Shown: one piece after another, positions 45,212-55,852 of the stretch
How the letters are laid out: each line of letters starts with the position of its first letter
Position numbering within the stretch: position 1 is the stretch's first letter
From: Odontocerum albicorne
Lineage: Eukaryota > Arthropoda > Insecta > Trichoptera > Odontoceridae
DNA length: 64,000 nucleotides
NCBI GenBank assembly: GCA_949825065.1
Contig: OX463859.1
Coordinates: 2,949,137-3,013,136, forward strand
Direction of reading: 5' to 3'
Made by a program: the position numbers and the translations under genes
The notes under the pieces: model-generated
Told to the model about the DNA's origin: nothing
Database searches by the model: none
What the model saw: only the letters and a program-made list of their open reading frames with translations

Positions 45212-45334
45212 TAGTAAAAGCTGTGTACAGTATTAAATTTCGAAAGCACTTTAGCGTGATGCTTAATTTGATACGTCGTGATGATTTTGATTTGTTTGTA
45301 TTTAAAATAAAATACGTCGATTCAGGAATGCGGG

Positions 45335-45720
45335 AAGTGAGAGTGAATAATCAATAAATAGTAAACAGCGATTAATGGTCAAGTGAATAATAACAAGTGC
45401 TTTTATTCATCGATAAGTAGGTATATATAGAATTTCAGAACGGGACGCGTGACTGCGTCCGCGGTATATCTCGATCTCACTCCTGCGCGTGCTGAGGTGG
45501 TCGGAAGCGCTGCGGATAATACAGTGGGTAGGATATTTATTGTCGAAACGGCGAGACGGCGTGATATGTTCTCTTTCTACCTTGGAATGCGATGTAAATA
45601 TTATTTGCGTGTAAACAGTGTTGACGTTCTGGTATGTGACAATTGTACATATCCAGAGGTTGATTCATCGGTCGTTGACCCTGCATGTTGACAATATTTT
45701 AGGGACGTGGGTACCCTACA
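45335..45720 (+). repeat. LTR-like interspersed repeat, copy 2
   Basis: Shares 'cgaaacggcgagacggcgtg', 'ccttggaatgcg' and 'tcatcggtcgttgaccc' with 38085-38460. More GC-rich than its surroundings. The 80-codon open frame across it is not conserved in the other copy. Confidence 0.4.
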
Positions 45721-47640
45721 GCACTATAACAAACGTATGTTAAGCTAACTTCGTGTCATTCAATGTACTCTCGATCAGAGCCGAGACAAGGGAGGAGCAA
45801 TCGAGATAGCCCAAGGCTCGATAACTGAAGGGCGTCAGAATTAACAGGAATAAAAGAATAGTAGCGTAAATTAAAACAAAAAAGATTATAATAATCACAG
45901 CTTATTGGAAATCACGAGAAAGAAGTTTTAATATATTAAAAATAACCAAAACATATTTGAGATCTAGTCTTGGACAAGAGAGATTGTCATATATGACTCA
46001 TGTCTCTCTATTGAACGCTTGATTTCGAACAAAATAATTTTCGATAGTTTTTTTTTTATAATTGACTCATCCTGAAATAAAGATCTAATTTTTTTATATT
46101 TTAATTATGATCTATTAATTTATGTTCTGGGGTCAAGTGATCGTGCGTCTCCTCCAATTTTCACTTTTTTGACGATGGGCTAGAAAGTTAAAAAATACCC
46201 GTTTTAAAATAAACGGAAAATATTACAGCAATTTCACCCGTTCCCGAAAGTGTTAAGAAAAAAAATATCTCCTTATTGGAGGGGTGGGGGCTTCAAATGG
46301 GTAGCCCAAGCGCTAAAATACCGCGTCCCAACTGTGCTCTCTATATGGTAACACTTTTTGAATAATGTTTGAAATATCCATTTGGCTGATGAACGCCAAA
46401 TATCACAATAATTTCATTTATATTATTATACAATATTTAATATTGGCTTTAATGCTTATATCATGTTTTAACCAGAGTTGTGGAGTTGGAGTAGAAGCCA
46501 GAAAGCGGTGTCGTGGTTGTGGAGTTATAGTACTATAGAAGTCCAAAGGCGTGAAGTTAGTTGGTTTTTTGTGGAGTCGAAATCAAGGTCGAAGTTCCTA
46601 TGTCGAAAAGAATAAAAAGACATTCTACCTAAAACTCAGAATGCATTTGACATAAAAATATGCTTCATATATTTTTTTTATTATAAGCAACGGATCTATT
46701 TAAACATTTTTTCTTTTATTTTGCTAATATATTGACTTATTTCCAATTGAAATTCTAATAATGCAATTAAGGTTTGCTGCTAGATAAATATTTTTAGAGT
46801 ATTTAGGCTAACGAGATAAATCAATGCCGAATAAAACCGCACATAATTAATTAGTATAAAACACGAAAGGAGAATTACATTTTATAAAAACTCTTCTGAG
46901 CTGGATTCAAAGAAACGAAATTGTCAATATTTTTTGTGTAAAAAATAAAGTAGGTACTCGAATTAACACTTATTACTTTTTTAACATTCTTATACATGTT
47001 TTTTTTAACACCTATGGAAATCGGTTATTTACGAGTATGTCAATCAATTTAGCCTTTAAAAATTATTGTGTTTTCATCTTTAAAAAATGAATTTTAATTA
47101 TTTTATAATTTTTTAATTTATTGTGATTTATTCCGCGCTCTGTTTTTGGATTATAGTGCGCTTACTTATAAGTTATTAGATAAATATTTTTCGATAACTT
47201 AACAACTTAAGTTTTTGATTAAAATATATATAATACATATGATAATTGAAAAAAAACATTTTTCATGAAAAAACGTGCATACCAGTACATCGGAGTTGTT
47301 TTTTTTTTCAGTAGTAGGTTTCCTATCGGTGGGACAGATTGATGTGTTTATTGAAGAAATAAAGATCTTTTGTTTTAGTATTGAGTGATTGGCTTTTGTT
47401 TTTGTAAAGGCGTTGTATGTCTATTATCACGGAAAGGTATTATTCTTAAAGCAGAAAGAAGATTTTTCGAAGTTGTAGATAAATTGTTTTTCCCGCAGAG
47501 AAGGCTCGCCGCCATTACGAAGTAAACTCTCCGTACTTGATTATATTTCCATGCCATAAATTGTTATTGAAAATAGTTTTTTGATTACTGGCAACACTCT
47601 TTGATCTTGTTATTTTGTTTGGTAGCATCTTATGCATTAA
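45721..47640. other. Intergenic region upstream of the TBC1D7 homologue
   Basis: AT-rich. A hAT-like terminal motif 'cagagttgtggagttggagt' is at about 46480; no partner end is evident. I see no TATA box at a convincing distance from the 47746 start. Confidence 0.4.
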
Positions 47641-47745
47641 GCATTTCGAATTGATAGCATTGTTTTGATATTACTGTTCACAAACTGACGAAGAAACCGA
47701 GTTGAACTTTTAAAGACGCGGTTTTTACAGAAAATAGTTACAAAA

Positions 47746-47935
47746 ATGGCGAATGACGAAAGAAACTTCAGATCTTCATATTATGAAAAAGTCGGCTGCC
47801 GCAGTGTAGAGGAAAAGAAATCGTTAGAAATACTGTTGAAAGAAAAGCCGTGGGATAAAGTGAAATTAAAACAATTCGCGTTACGATTCACAATTCCTGC
47901 GGCGTATCGTAGTCTCTTGTGGAAGGTTCAACTAG
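47746..47935 (+). CDS. TBC1D7: TBC1D7 homologue, exon 1
   Basis: Residues 1-63 plus one base of a Gly codon. The donor is 'ctag|gtaaat'. The reading frame continues open into the intron for 33 codons, but the sequence there no longer resembles the family. In-frame upstream codons include stops, which supports the ATG at 47746. Confidence 0.95.
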
Positions 47936-50900
47936 GTAAATATTTTTTTATATATAAACGGCCTTACTATATTGCTGTGTTTCCTATCCCAGTGCTATGG
48001 ATCGATCTGAATGGAGACATTTTATATTCCTGGTGATCCTAGAATTCCCGAGAAAACGAATGCAATGATGATAATATAACTTAATACCCGTGCAGAATTA
48101 CAAATTTTCGTGTTTTTTGTTTTAAATAATTTATGGCACGGAAATATCCTTATTTCCAGGTTCATATTTTTCTCCCATTAATAAAAGTTTCTTTAGATTG
48201 GCGGCGTGCCTTCTCGGTGGGAAAATATACTGCCCACGATAACTTAAAAAATCCTTGCACTTTTAAATCTGTAACAATACCATTTCAGTGAGGAGATACA
48301 GATGGTGTACTAGTATAGAAACAAAATCAACCACCTAACATGAAAAAAAGGATCTTTGAAAATCCAATGAAATTGTCATTTGGTCCCGATGATAGGCACT
48401 CGTCACTCCTTCGGCCTCTTTCATTTGTGAAATTGCAGCTTCAAAAAATAATTTGACCTGAATGTTTTTGCATTACTTCGCAAATTTTTCCATTTTTCTA
48501 CCGAAACATACTCCAGATGTTTTTTCTCTAAGATTCTTCATTTAACGAAGACAACATTATTTAGTCTGATTATTTCTGTTTCCATTTTAGATTTAGATGA
48601 AAGTTTTTTAGCATGTGCTTCTTATGATATCAACAAATCCTGGTGAACAACTTTATAGCATTATCCAATCTACAGGACAATCACAATCTATTTTATGAGC
48701 ACTGTTGCTATATAACCTACCTACATCACATGGCCATATATCATATAAAGTTTTAGCATTCCAGATAATTTTTCTCCAAGTTCACCCTCTCTTCCTAGCC
48801 TCCTAAAATCCTGCTGCACATTATCTAAAAGTTTGTTTCGGTCTGCCAAGTAGCCTTCTTCCATTTAGTTTGAATTGCATAATGGTGTGTGTGAGCTGTG
48901 TTAACTGAAATCTGCTTACATGACTTATCGATGTTAACCTTAGCAACTGTGTATTGCAGGTATTTAATGGTTATCTTGTTAATTTTTGAGTTTCTACTCC
49001 TATAACCTGTTTTGTGCCAAGTATCTTTCGTAGTATTCAGCTTTCAAAGCTCAGTAACTTTTGTTGGCCTTTAAGAATCATGACCCACACTTCGGACCCT
49101 ATGTGTTACTACAGGTAAGTCACGTCAAGTTGTATATTCTCAGTTGACGTTTCCGGAACAGGGCCTTACAGCAACTATTGTTTTTTATTTTTATAGGTGA
49201 ATGAATCAAACCCATCAATTAGATGTCATTCCTAAATTTAACCCTTCCCTTACAGTGATAAAAATAATACGCGTGATCCGGTGTTGGGTAGTGAGTACGC
49301 AATCAAAAATTAGCGATTTTAAATCGGAAATAAGAACATTCATAGATAATCCCCTTAATTAATTATAATTGAAGTTAAAAATTATAATAATTGAGATTTA
49401 TTTGCTGAAAACATTAAAAAACCATCTGGCACCGCTCACGGAACGGGCGTAGGTCTAGTCTCGTTGCCAGCTCAACAGCTACTGCAGCGCGGCAGGGTTG
49501 GGGGCTAACTCGGGCGTCGCTTACACTTGCGAGTTGGAGACAATTGCGCTCCTCGCTATTCAGTGACGTATGCAAAAGTGAGATGCGAATATAGTGTCGC
49601 GCTTCCCGCATACTTTTCACCTATCGTCAAGACCCAAGATCGAGGCACTCACAGCATTTAAATGCGAATTTGTTTCCGATATTCATAAAATACTTACGAT
49701 GTAGTCGATAAATTCTGATTATTATTAATATTATTTTTTAAATCAATGCGTAAATATATTATGGAGGAATACCTAGAATCTTAACCTTGTATTTATTATA
49801 TTTATAGAGATGTTGATGGTTATTTGAAGCAACGTGTAGAAGATACCCAACACCGGGAAGGAAAGGTTAAAGAAACTTAATTATTTGGTTTTTTTTTTTT
49901 TTTTGTAATTCAAGGTGTAATACCAGTATTCACAGACTCACAAGCATTTGTGATGGCCCAAAGACAAACACAATATTATGACCTGCTGCATGCTCTCAAA
50001 GTTATGAGAATTGTTGACAACAATACACCCAAGCCACAAGTCTTCATGGCAATGTATTTGTTAGAAAACGGAAAGTTACATTTTGACTTCAATCTTCAGG
50101 TATTAACTATTTTTATTAACTTTTTTATCAATGGTACAATGTACAGTATAATAATATCGTATGACAAAAAAAAAGAATTAAAAATAATTACATTAATTTC
50201 TAAATTAACTCATCCAATGCTGAGAACACGCCTGGAGTGTCCATATGAACATCTGCTTCAAGCTCAGAACACGCGCGGCGTATCCATGCCTAAATATTGT
50301 CGTATTTTAAAAATAATATCGTAGCACTGTTAATATTTTTAATGCATTACATGAGCATACGATATTCGTTCATTACTTCGAATTCTTAATGGACAAAATA
50401 AAAATAACATTAAAATAAACACATTTTGAAAAAGGCCAAAAATAAAATTTATTTGAGAATATTTTTTACGTGTGTAAACCCACCATTACAGCATGGTCTT
50501 GCCACTGACATCACTGTATGGTAAAGTGAGGACGCGTCGACTTCCCGTGTCGAGTTATGGGTACCTACCCACACATGCTGGAAATAAGGCATAATTTTAA
50601 TTTATTTCATTGATTTTTATTATTCAAATATATTGAGCACCGATCGCTTGTCATGCATTTGATGTTGGCAGTGAAAAGGTTAAAGAAACAATGGCAATTA
50701 AACAACACAAGTATGCAAGTACACACATTAAAACTAATTAATGAATTAATATTTTGATGGTGTTGCAAAGGACTTTTGCAAAACTCATTTTTTTACTGTG
50801 GCGCTATTCAGGCCTTGTTTTATCATAGCAATTAGCTTTATTTTTTGTAAATTTTATTATTTTAGTTTGTATTAATTAATATGTGGCATTAAACCTACCA

Positions 50901-53900
50901 AGTACACAAAGGTGTTGATTAAAATTGATAAATATCATATTGTAATTTGTTTTATGAAACACTGTTTATTTCATTTTATTTATGTTTTCAAAACAGGCTT
51001 AGCCCAATTACTTTTAAAAATACAAGACATAAAAAGAAGAAAAATTACATAGAAAAAAAAAAAAAAAATTATATAAAATAAAAAATAATGCATATGCATA
51101 CATACGAGTATATACACACAAACATATGATACACATATATTCACAGTCACTTAAGTACGTTCATTAGTGCTTTCTAACGCGCTCAATCTAAGAAGAAAAT
51201 TTACTTTTGGTAATGTGATATGAAATATGTCAATATCCGAAGCAGGCTGCTGGAAGACCCGTTCTTGCGTATGTTATTGAGAACAGTTCTTGCCGGCGCA
51301 GTCTAGTGTAATTGTTAGGAACATTTAACGCTAATCTTTTTGGACATATGCTGGACAGCTCACAACTCCTCGAACGAGTTTGACAACGTATACCAGGAGA
51401 CGCAGATCTCTTCTTACGCTCAAAGAGTTATACCCGAGCATGCGTTTATGTAACGGTATAACCCTATCGGTTCCAAGGTTTACACCTCATCATTAGGGGG
51501 TTATACCGTTACATAAAGTGGAATAAACAGTGTTTGATAAAACAAATTACAATGTCTTTAAACATCCACAATGTTAATGCCTTAACTATAAACAATATGC
51601 AAAAATATTATTTGAAATATGTTATTGATCATTTTTTACAGAGCACAAACAAGACTCAAACCTTCAAACCTCCACAATGTTAATGCCTTAACCTCTCCGT
51701 GCGTACCACCCCAACCGTGGGGCCATGGAATACTAAGTCAGATAGCCTATGGCCCCGCGGTTAGGGCGCAGTGATTATTTCTTGAATATTCCCAGATTAT
51801 GTCAGGATTTGGAGTACCAATGACATCTATCTATGATACCACACAATTAAATCATTTATCGGATAGTTACATGTTTTACCAATTGAACAAACGATGTTTT
51901 AAAATTTTAAAAATATCTTACTACGCGAGAGGTTAACTATAAATAATATAGTTAAGGCATTAAAGAGATTTTGAGTTTAATACCCAATTGAATTCAGAGT
52001 CCCAGATTGTTTTTTTTATACTTGAGGCCTTTTAACATCTTTACTAACAGGTTGGGAGAAATTGTCTCAGTTGATAAGTCTGCCAGGTTATACTATTACA
52101 ATGGAAGTTAATATGTACTATATTAATAGAAAGATGATAAAAGGCCTGTATCGAAAGGAAAAACAGACTTAGAACTTTTTTTAATCACCATGTAGAATCG
52201 AATTTGAAACAACATCTAGGAAACGAAAGAGACAACATCTAGGCGATTAATTTAATACTACTATGCGAGCGATGGACTTTTTGCTAATATGGTAATAAAT
52301 AAAACTAGTAAAAATTTGCGTAAGTTTACCGATTTTTCTAAAATGTGAACAGTATTTTTCACTATGTGAATTATTTCAGAATCGCTTACAAACTGGTAAT
52401 CTTCTATCCAATATGGCAATTTCTCAACTTTATTATCAAGTTTCTCTGCGATCTGGTTTGTAAGACGGCTGTCTTCATACTTGGGATCTGGAGTTTCAAT
52501 TCCCGTTAGAACCCAGATTTTTTAAAAACACGATTTGTCATGTTTTCACTTAAGGCTTCTTTAACATCTTTATGGTTGGTTGAAATATTAGCACATAGCA
52601 ATAACTACATGCAGCTAAAGTGTAATACTGTACAGTACGCTTTATATTTCAATAGGTTAAAAAGAAAAGAAAATAATGAGCGGTATTGATTATATTTTAG
52701 ATGGAACATGGCATGGTGCCCTTATCAGAGGCACTGTTTCAAATGTTTGACGATGATATTGAGATATACTGGATGGCCAAAGGTTTCTATCACTTAGTCG
52801 AACAATTTACAAAGGACATACCTAGACTCATAGAATTGACCAAAAACTTGTTAGAAAAAGAGGACCGTGACCTATTCAAGTAAGTTGCTAATCCTATAAT
52901 ACGGGTATATAATACATGCTAGTTTAAGAAACATTACGTGTGCTACAAACATGTGTCAGGATCCACATATCTGTGGGAGGGAGTACACATCTAGGATTAC
53001 AATTCAAATTTAAAGAGCAAGAACAAGTTCTGAAAACTAAAATCACTGATGACAAACATGCTAGACTGACATGCGAAATTCTCAACATGTTATGTGTGGT
53101 CAGTGATCTAAGGTCACGTGAATCATGGATATAAAAACTATAATGATAAACTGAATTGAAGCTCACATTGTCAGTGTGCATATGAATGCTGAAAAATTAC
53201 TGGATTCATCACCTTTAAAAATTGTCTAAATCCTGTAAACTTCTCCCTTCCATCAAGGATGTGAAACTGAAGTATCTTAGTTTAATGATGCAAGGGATTA
53301 TAAAGTTCTTTGGTTGACCTTATTAGGAAAGATCGAAAGTCATAGAATAGATAGGAATAAAATGGCTAAGAAGCATTCGACAATGGACCGGACTGAATGC
53401 TGAGGAGTTACTTCATACTGACCTTATCCATGTGGTGCCTAGATCTAGCATGACACTAGAAAAAGAAAATACAGCATTCACATTTTGAACATGATAAAGC
53501 TTTAATTTGTTCTAACATTTCTTTCATGTTATCTTTACTTATATTGCCGACTATTTTTTTGACTTGCATCATCATAACCATCATGTTATATCCATATTAA
53601 GGTATGCAAAAATAATAGATTTCAACTTTATTCTCTCCTGGCACACATCTTTGCTTCTGCCATGTCCATAAACCTCATCATACATATTCTCCTATTATAA
53701 AAGCTTTTCACTCTTGGACCTTTCATAAATAGATTCATTTGATTGTGTCGTATTTTTGTAAGTCTTCCCAAACTTCTCGTACCTTCAATACTACTAGTAT
53801 AGATTATTTTTGTAAATCTTTCATCATTCATTCTTTCATTTTATTAAAAATGCCTGTATAAAAAATAAATTAATAACAAAACTTATATTCAAACTTTTAG

Positions 53901-55329
53901 ATACCTTCAAGAGAAGCGTGCCTTGGAATATCTTCCATTGGAGAAATGGTTCAATTGCTGCTTTGCTGGCGTGCTTGACGAGTCTGCCCTTGTAAAGTAA
54001 GTTGTTATTAAAAGAATCAATTAGTGTAATGCTCCCCCAGGGTTATTCTTAGCAGGAGTACCAAATTATTTAAGACAACAAGATACATCAGGCTGCTTTT
54101 GAGACTGTTACATGGATGAGCTGGTACATCTGGTCTATGAGAGAGAATGTCAAACTTGAACTTCATAAAGATATTTCAACTAGTTTGTTTTTGCATTTTT
54201 AGTTTGTGTATCTTTAACAAGTGTCTTGCGGGCTACCCAACGGCGGGGTTGCCTGGGTGGCTACCCAACGGCAGGGTTGCCTGGGTTTTTCTTACATTTG
54301 AAGGAGTGGAGTGGTGTACTCTTAATAAGATCAGATGCGGAGTGGGCCGCACTTCATATGATACACACAATTAGGACCAGCAGAGTTACCTTTCTGCGAG
54401 TGCGGAGAAATCATATATCACATCGTACACAGCTGCCCACTGTATGTATTCTCTGGAGGCGTGCAAGAGCCACACAACCTAACAACGGATCTGTATGGAG
54501 AAGATACAGTGTGTGGGCCAAATGCAGATGAAGACCTGAATTATATCCCATAGTTTTAAATATATTAGATTAACTTATGTTTTTTTTTATGTAATAACAA
54601 AATACTTAAATCATCTGTTTTCTTTTAGGATTTGGGACAAAGTGTGCGGTGGTTCATCGAACATTCTTGTGTTTGTTGCCTTAATACTCATAGTTACTTT
54701 AAGAAGGAATTTATTGAAGTGTAAAGATATAGAACACATTATCAAGTGCCTTCAAGATGTAAGTATATTTGTATTTGCAATATCAATTCACATATTTGAA
54801 TATAAACCACCATTATTTTGCAAAATTGGTAGTTGTGCTATTTTTAAGAGCTTTGTACCGCAAAGAACCATAACTCCAAAGTAAGGACCATAAATTCAAA
54901 TTTAAAATGTCTGCAAGTCCAAAATGCCACAAAGTAGTGAAAAGCTATACATTTTCAATACAATGAAACGAGTTCGTCACCATATAGGCAAAATCTTCCA
55001 ACCAACTGGAAAGATGAAATATAAAAAAAAAAACAGATTGAGAACTTTTTTGTTCAATCGTCATCAGGAATCTTATTTGAAATATCTGGGTTAAAGGAAA
55101 GTATTCTACCATTTAGAATATGGAAGTTGTCAATAATCAAGTTATTGTTTAAGATTTATGTGTTAGGCTAAACAATTACAAAACCTTTTCTAATTTTTAG
55201 ATTCCTAACGAGGCTGAGGAGGTGATAGCCAATAAAGCGATAGAACTATGGCAGCATTATGGCTCAATGGTCCCCGCACAAAGCGATCTAAACCTTTCAA
55301 AGGGCAAACCCGACATTCATTTCCGTTGA
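47746..55329 (+). CDS. TBC1D7: TBC1D7 homologue, TBC domain protein of the TSC complex (six exons)
   Basis: The six exons (47746-47935, 49915-50099, 52701-52879, 53901-53996, 54629-54758, 55201-55329) join in frame to 909 bases, a 302-residue protein; vertebrate TBC1D7 is about 293. All introns are GT-AG. The start has a good context (aaaATGg) and opens with [12 protein letters not shown] and [13 protein letters not shown], the conserved TBC1D7 N-terminus. Later hallmarks are [54 protein letters not shown] and VWDKV-like [18 protein letters not shown]. In known biology TBC1D7 binds TSC1 and stabilises the TSC1-TSC2 complex, which acts as a GAP for Rheb at lysosomes to limit mTORC1. I see no canonical IxxDxxR arginine-finger motif after the LWK segment, as in the family, so a scaffold role is more likely than Rab GAP activity. 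Confidence 0.95.
49238..49870 (-). mobile_element. TTAA-flanked (piggyBac-like) element, copy 3, in intron 1
   Basis: TTAA at 49238-49241 and 49867-49870, ends 'cccttcccttacagtg' and right complement 'cctttccttcccggtg'. On the minus strand the first ~200 bases match 4729-5326 and 29241-29822 ('atctctataaatataata', 'ggtattcctcc'). The middle is more GC-rich and diverged. Non-coding, 633 bp. Confidence 0.85.
49915..50099 (+). CDS. TBC1D7: TBC1D7 homologue, exon 2
   Basis: Completes Gly64 and encodes [36 protein letters not shown] and [18 protein letters not shown]. The acceptor 'aattcaag' follows a 16-base T run; the donor is 'cttcag|gtatta'. A TTAA-type element ends only 44 bases upstream. 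Confidence 0.95.
50978..51437 (-). mobile_element. CR1/Jockey-like retrotransposon 3' end, intron 2
   Basis: Closely matches 24490-24975, including 'aggcttagcccaa', 'catatgatacacatatattc', 'ctttctaacgcgctcaatct' and 'gttcttgccggcgcagtcta'. Only the 3' UTR and the last coding portion are present, truncated at the inner hairpin. Confidence 0.85.
51445..51517. repeat. 73-bp hairpin with 20-bp perfect arms
   Basis: 'tttatgtaacggtataaccc' (51445-51464) and its exact complement (51498-51517) enclose a 33-base loop. It is in TBC1D7 intron 2. Confidence 0.9.
51688..51936. mobile_element. 249-bp TTAA-flanked MITE, second family, intron 2
   Basis: TTAA at 51688-51691 and 51933-51936; ends 'cctctccgtgcgta' and right complement 'cctctcgcgtagta'. 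The flanking host sequence 'ccacaatgttaatgcc' + TTAA + 'ctataaa' is duplicated uninterrupted at 51570-51600, which gives the empty site. Near the left end a GC-rich stem pairs 'aaccgtggggccat' with 'atggccccgcggtt'. Confidence 0.92.
51995..52120 (+). mobile_element. SINE 3' half (relic), intron 2
   Basis: 'cccagatt' with T-run, 'cttgaggccttttaacatct', 'aggttgggagaaattgtc' and 'gtctgccaggtt' follow the SINE body order. Confidence 0.6.
52455..52640 (+). mobile_element. tRNA-derived SINE, intron 2
   Basis: A-box-like 'ctggtttgtaagacggctgt', B-box-like 'gagtttcaattcccg', then 'cttaaggcttctttaacatc', 'tggttggttgaaatatt' and 'gtacagtacg'. It ends 60 bases before exon 3. Confidence 0.7.
52701..52879 (+). 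CDS. TBC1D7: TBC1D7 homologue, exon 3
   Basis: Starts in phase 0 after 'tatattttag'. Encodes [40 protein letters not shown] and LEKEDRDLF. Donor 'ttcaa|gtaagt'. This corresponds to the stretch of vertebrate TBC1D7 after the variable loop. Confidence 0.93.
53630..53831 (-). pseudogene. RTE-like C-terminal fragment, intron 3
   Basis: The minus frame [31 protein letters not shown] and [20 protein letters not shown] parallels the 'M-DERLTK-IY-----G-RS-GRP--R' and 'R--CM----M-EAK-VC-DR-' end of RTE-type ORF2. It is open but lacks the catalytic part. Confidence 0.6.
53901..53996 (+). CDS. TBC1D7: TBC1D7 homologue, exon 4
   Basis: Acceptor 'aaacttttag', donor 'gtaaa|gtaagt'. Encodes [20 protein letters not shown] then [11 protein letters not shown]. 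The 'LP-E-WF--CFAG-L-ESSL' block is a TBC1D7 hallmark. Confidence 0.95.
54215..54290. repeat. Short tandem duplication, intron 4
   Basis: A 29-bp unit 'ggctacccaacggcggggtt' + 'gcctgggtg' occurs twice, GC-rich against an AT-rich background. Confidence 0.85.
54295..54545 (+). pseudogene. Non-LTR retrotransposon C-terminal zinc-finger fragment, intron 4
   Basis: Plus strand [17 protein letters not shown], then in the next frame [20 protein letters not shown] and CPLYVFSG. 'L-RIRSG-----Y------G----C-CGE--T--H-I--CPL' is the C-terminal CCHC-like region of I/Jockey-type ORF2 proteins. One frameshift is present. Confidence 0.65.
54629..54758 (+). CDS. TBC1D7: TBC1D7 homologue, exon 5
   Basis: Acceptor 'tcttttag', donor 'caagat|gtaagt'. 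Encodes [20 protein letters not shown] then [20 protein letters not shown], matching the 'VWDKV--G--KILVFVA-E-L' helix of the TBC fold. Confidence 0.95.
54995..55060 (-). mobile_element. SINE body trace, intron 5
   Basis: 'atcttccaaccaactggaaa' is the complement of the SINE body motif. Short and uncertain. Confidence 0.35.
55201..55329 (+). CDS. TBC1D7: TBC1D7 homologue, exon 6 and stop
   Basis: Acceptor 'taatttttag'. Encodes [20 protein letters not shown] and a divergent tail ending in KPDIHFR and TGA (55327-55329). 'A-EIV-KAI-LW--H-G' is the conserved last helix. Confidence 0.93.
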   Translation: MPNEAEEVIANKAIELWQHYGSMVPAQSDLNLSKGKPDIHFR

Positions 55330-55435
55330 ATTATACATCAGGACAATGAATAACCAATGATTCATTATTAATTACATTTTTTTTCATATTATAAAAAGAC
55401 ATGCGTAAATTGTTATAATTTTTTGTATCGTAAAA

Positions 55436-55441
55436 ATTAAA
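55436..55441 (+). promoter_or_regulatory. TBC1D7: Likely polyadenylation signal of the TBC1D7 homologue
   Basis: ATTAAA, the commonest variant hexamer, 107 bases after the stop, with a T-rich stretch following. No AATAAA lies between the stop and the retrotransposon border at 55541. Confidence 0.5.
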
Positions 55442-55528
55442 GACTTTTTGTATAAAAATTGTTTTATTTCTGTGGTATGGTTCACAAATTTTGTTCATTT
55501 CAGGTTAATTTTACATTTATTCCATTTA

Positions 55529-55540
55529 CATAGATATTCC
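55529..55540. repeat. Target-site duplication, left copy
   Basis: 'catagatattcc', identical to 61353-61364, abuts the 3' AG-rich tail of the I-group element. Confidence 0.88.
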
Positions 55541-55852
55541 TCTCTCTCTCTTTGAATAATGGCCGTGAACTCCTATATGTGGAGGAGTATACGCCAGTGT
55601 CCAGTGATGTCAGCTTCATAGTATCTAGGTAGTTCCATTCATATGGGCGACACGCCACATCAAGCAACTCGGCCCAGGACTACTGTTATCTAGTGAGATA
55701 CTATGGAGTTAAACTATTTTACAACTAAAGTACATAGTTTACAACTAAATGAATATTTACAATAAGATGATAGTTAAATGTATGTGAGCGAGCGAATGAT
55801 TTAAATTTAATTTTCTATCGATATTTATCATATATATTATACATATATTTTA

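Larger units (their letters stand above)
50938..51555. repeat. Inverted repeat enclosing a retrotransposon end and a hairpin, intron 2
   Basis: 'cattgtaatttgttttat' and 'aaacactgtttatt' at 50938-50973 recur in reverse complement at 51519-51555, differing at a few positions. Between them lie a CR1/Jockey-type 3' end (50978-51437) and a hairpin (51445-51517). This looks like a foldback-type element into which the retrotransposon inserted. Confidence 0.6.

Noticed and set aside
47936..48036. Continuation of TBC1D7 exon 1 frame past 47935 ([11 protein letters not shown]...)
   Set aside because: A good GT donor lies at 47936, and the joined exon 2 restores family sequence in frame; the extension does not resemble TBC1D7.
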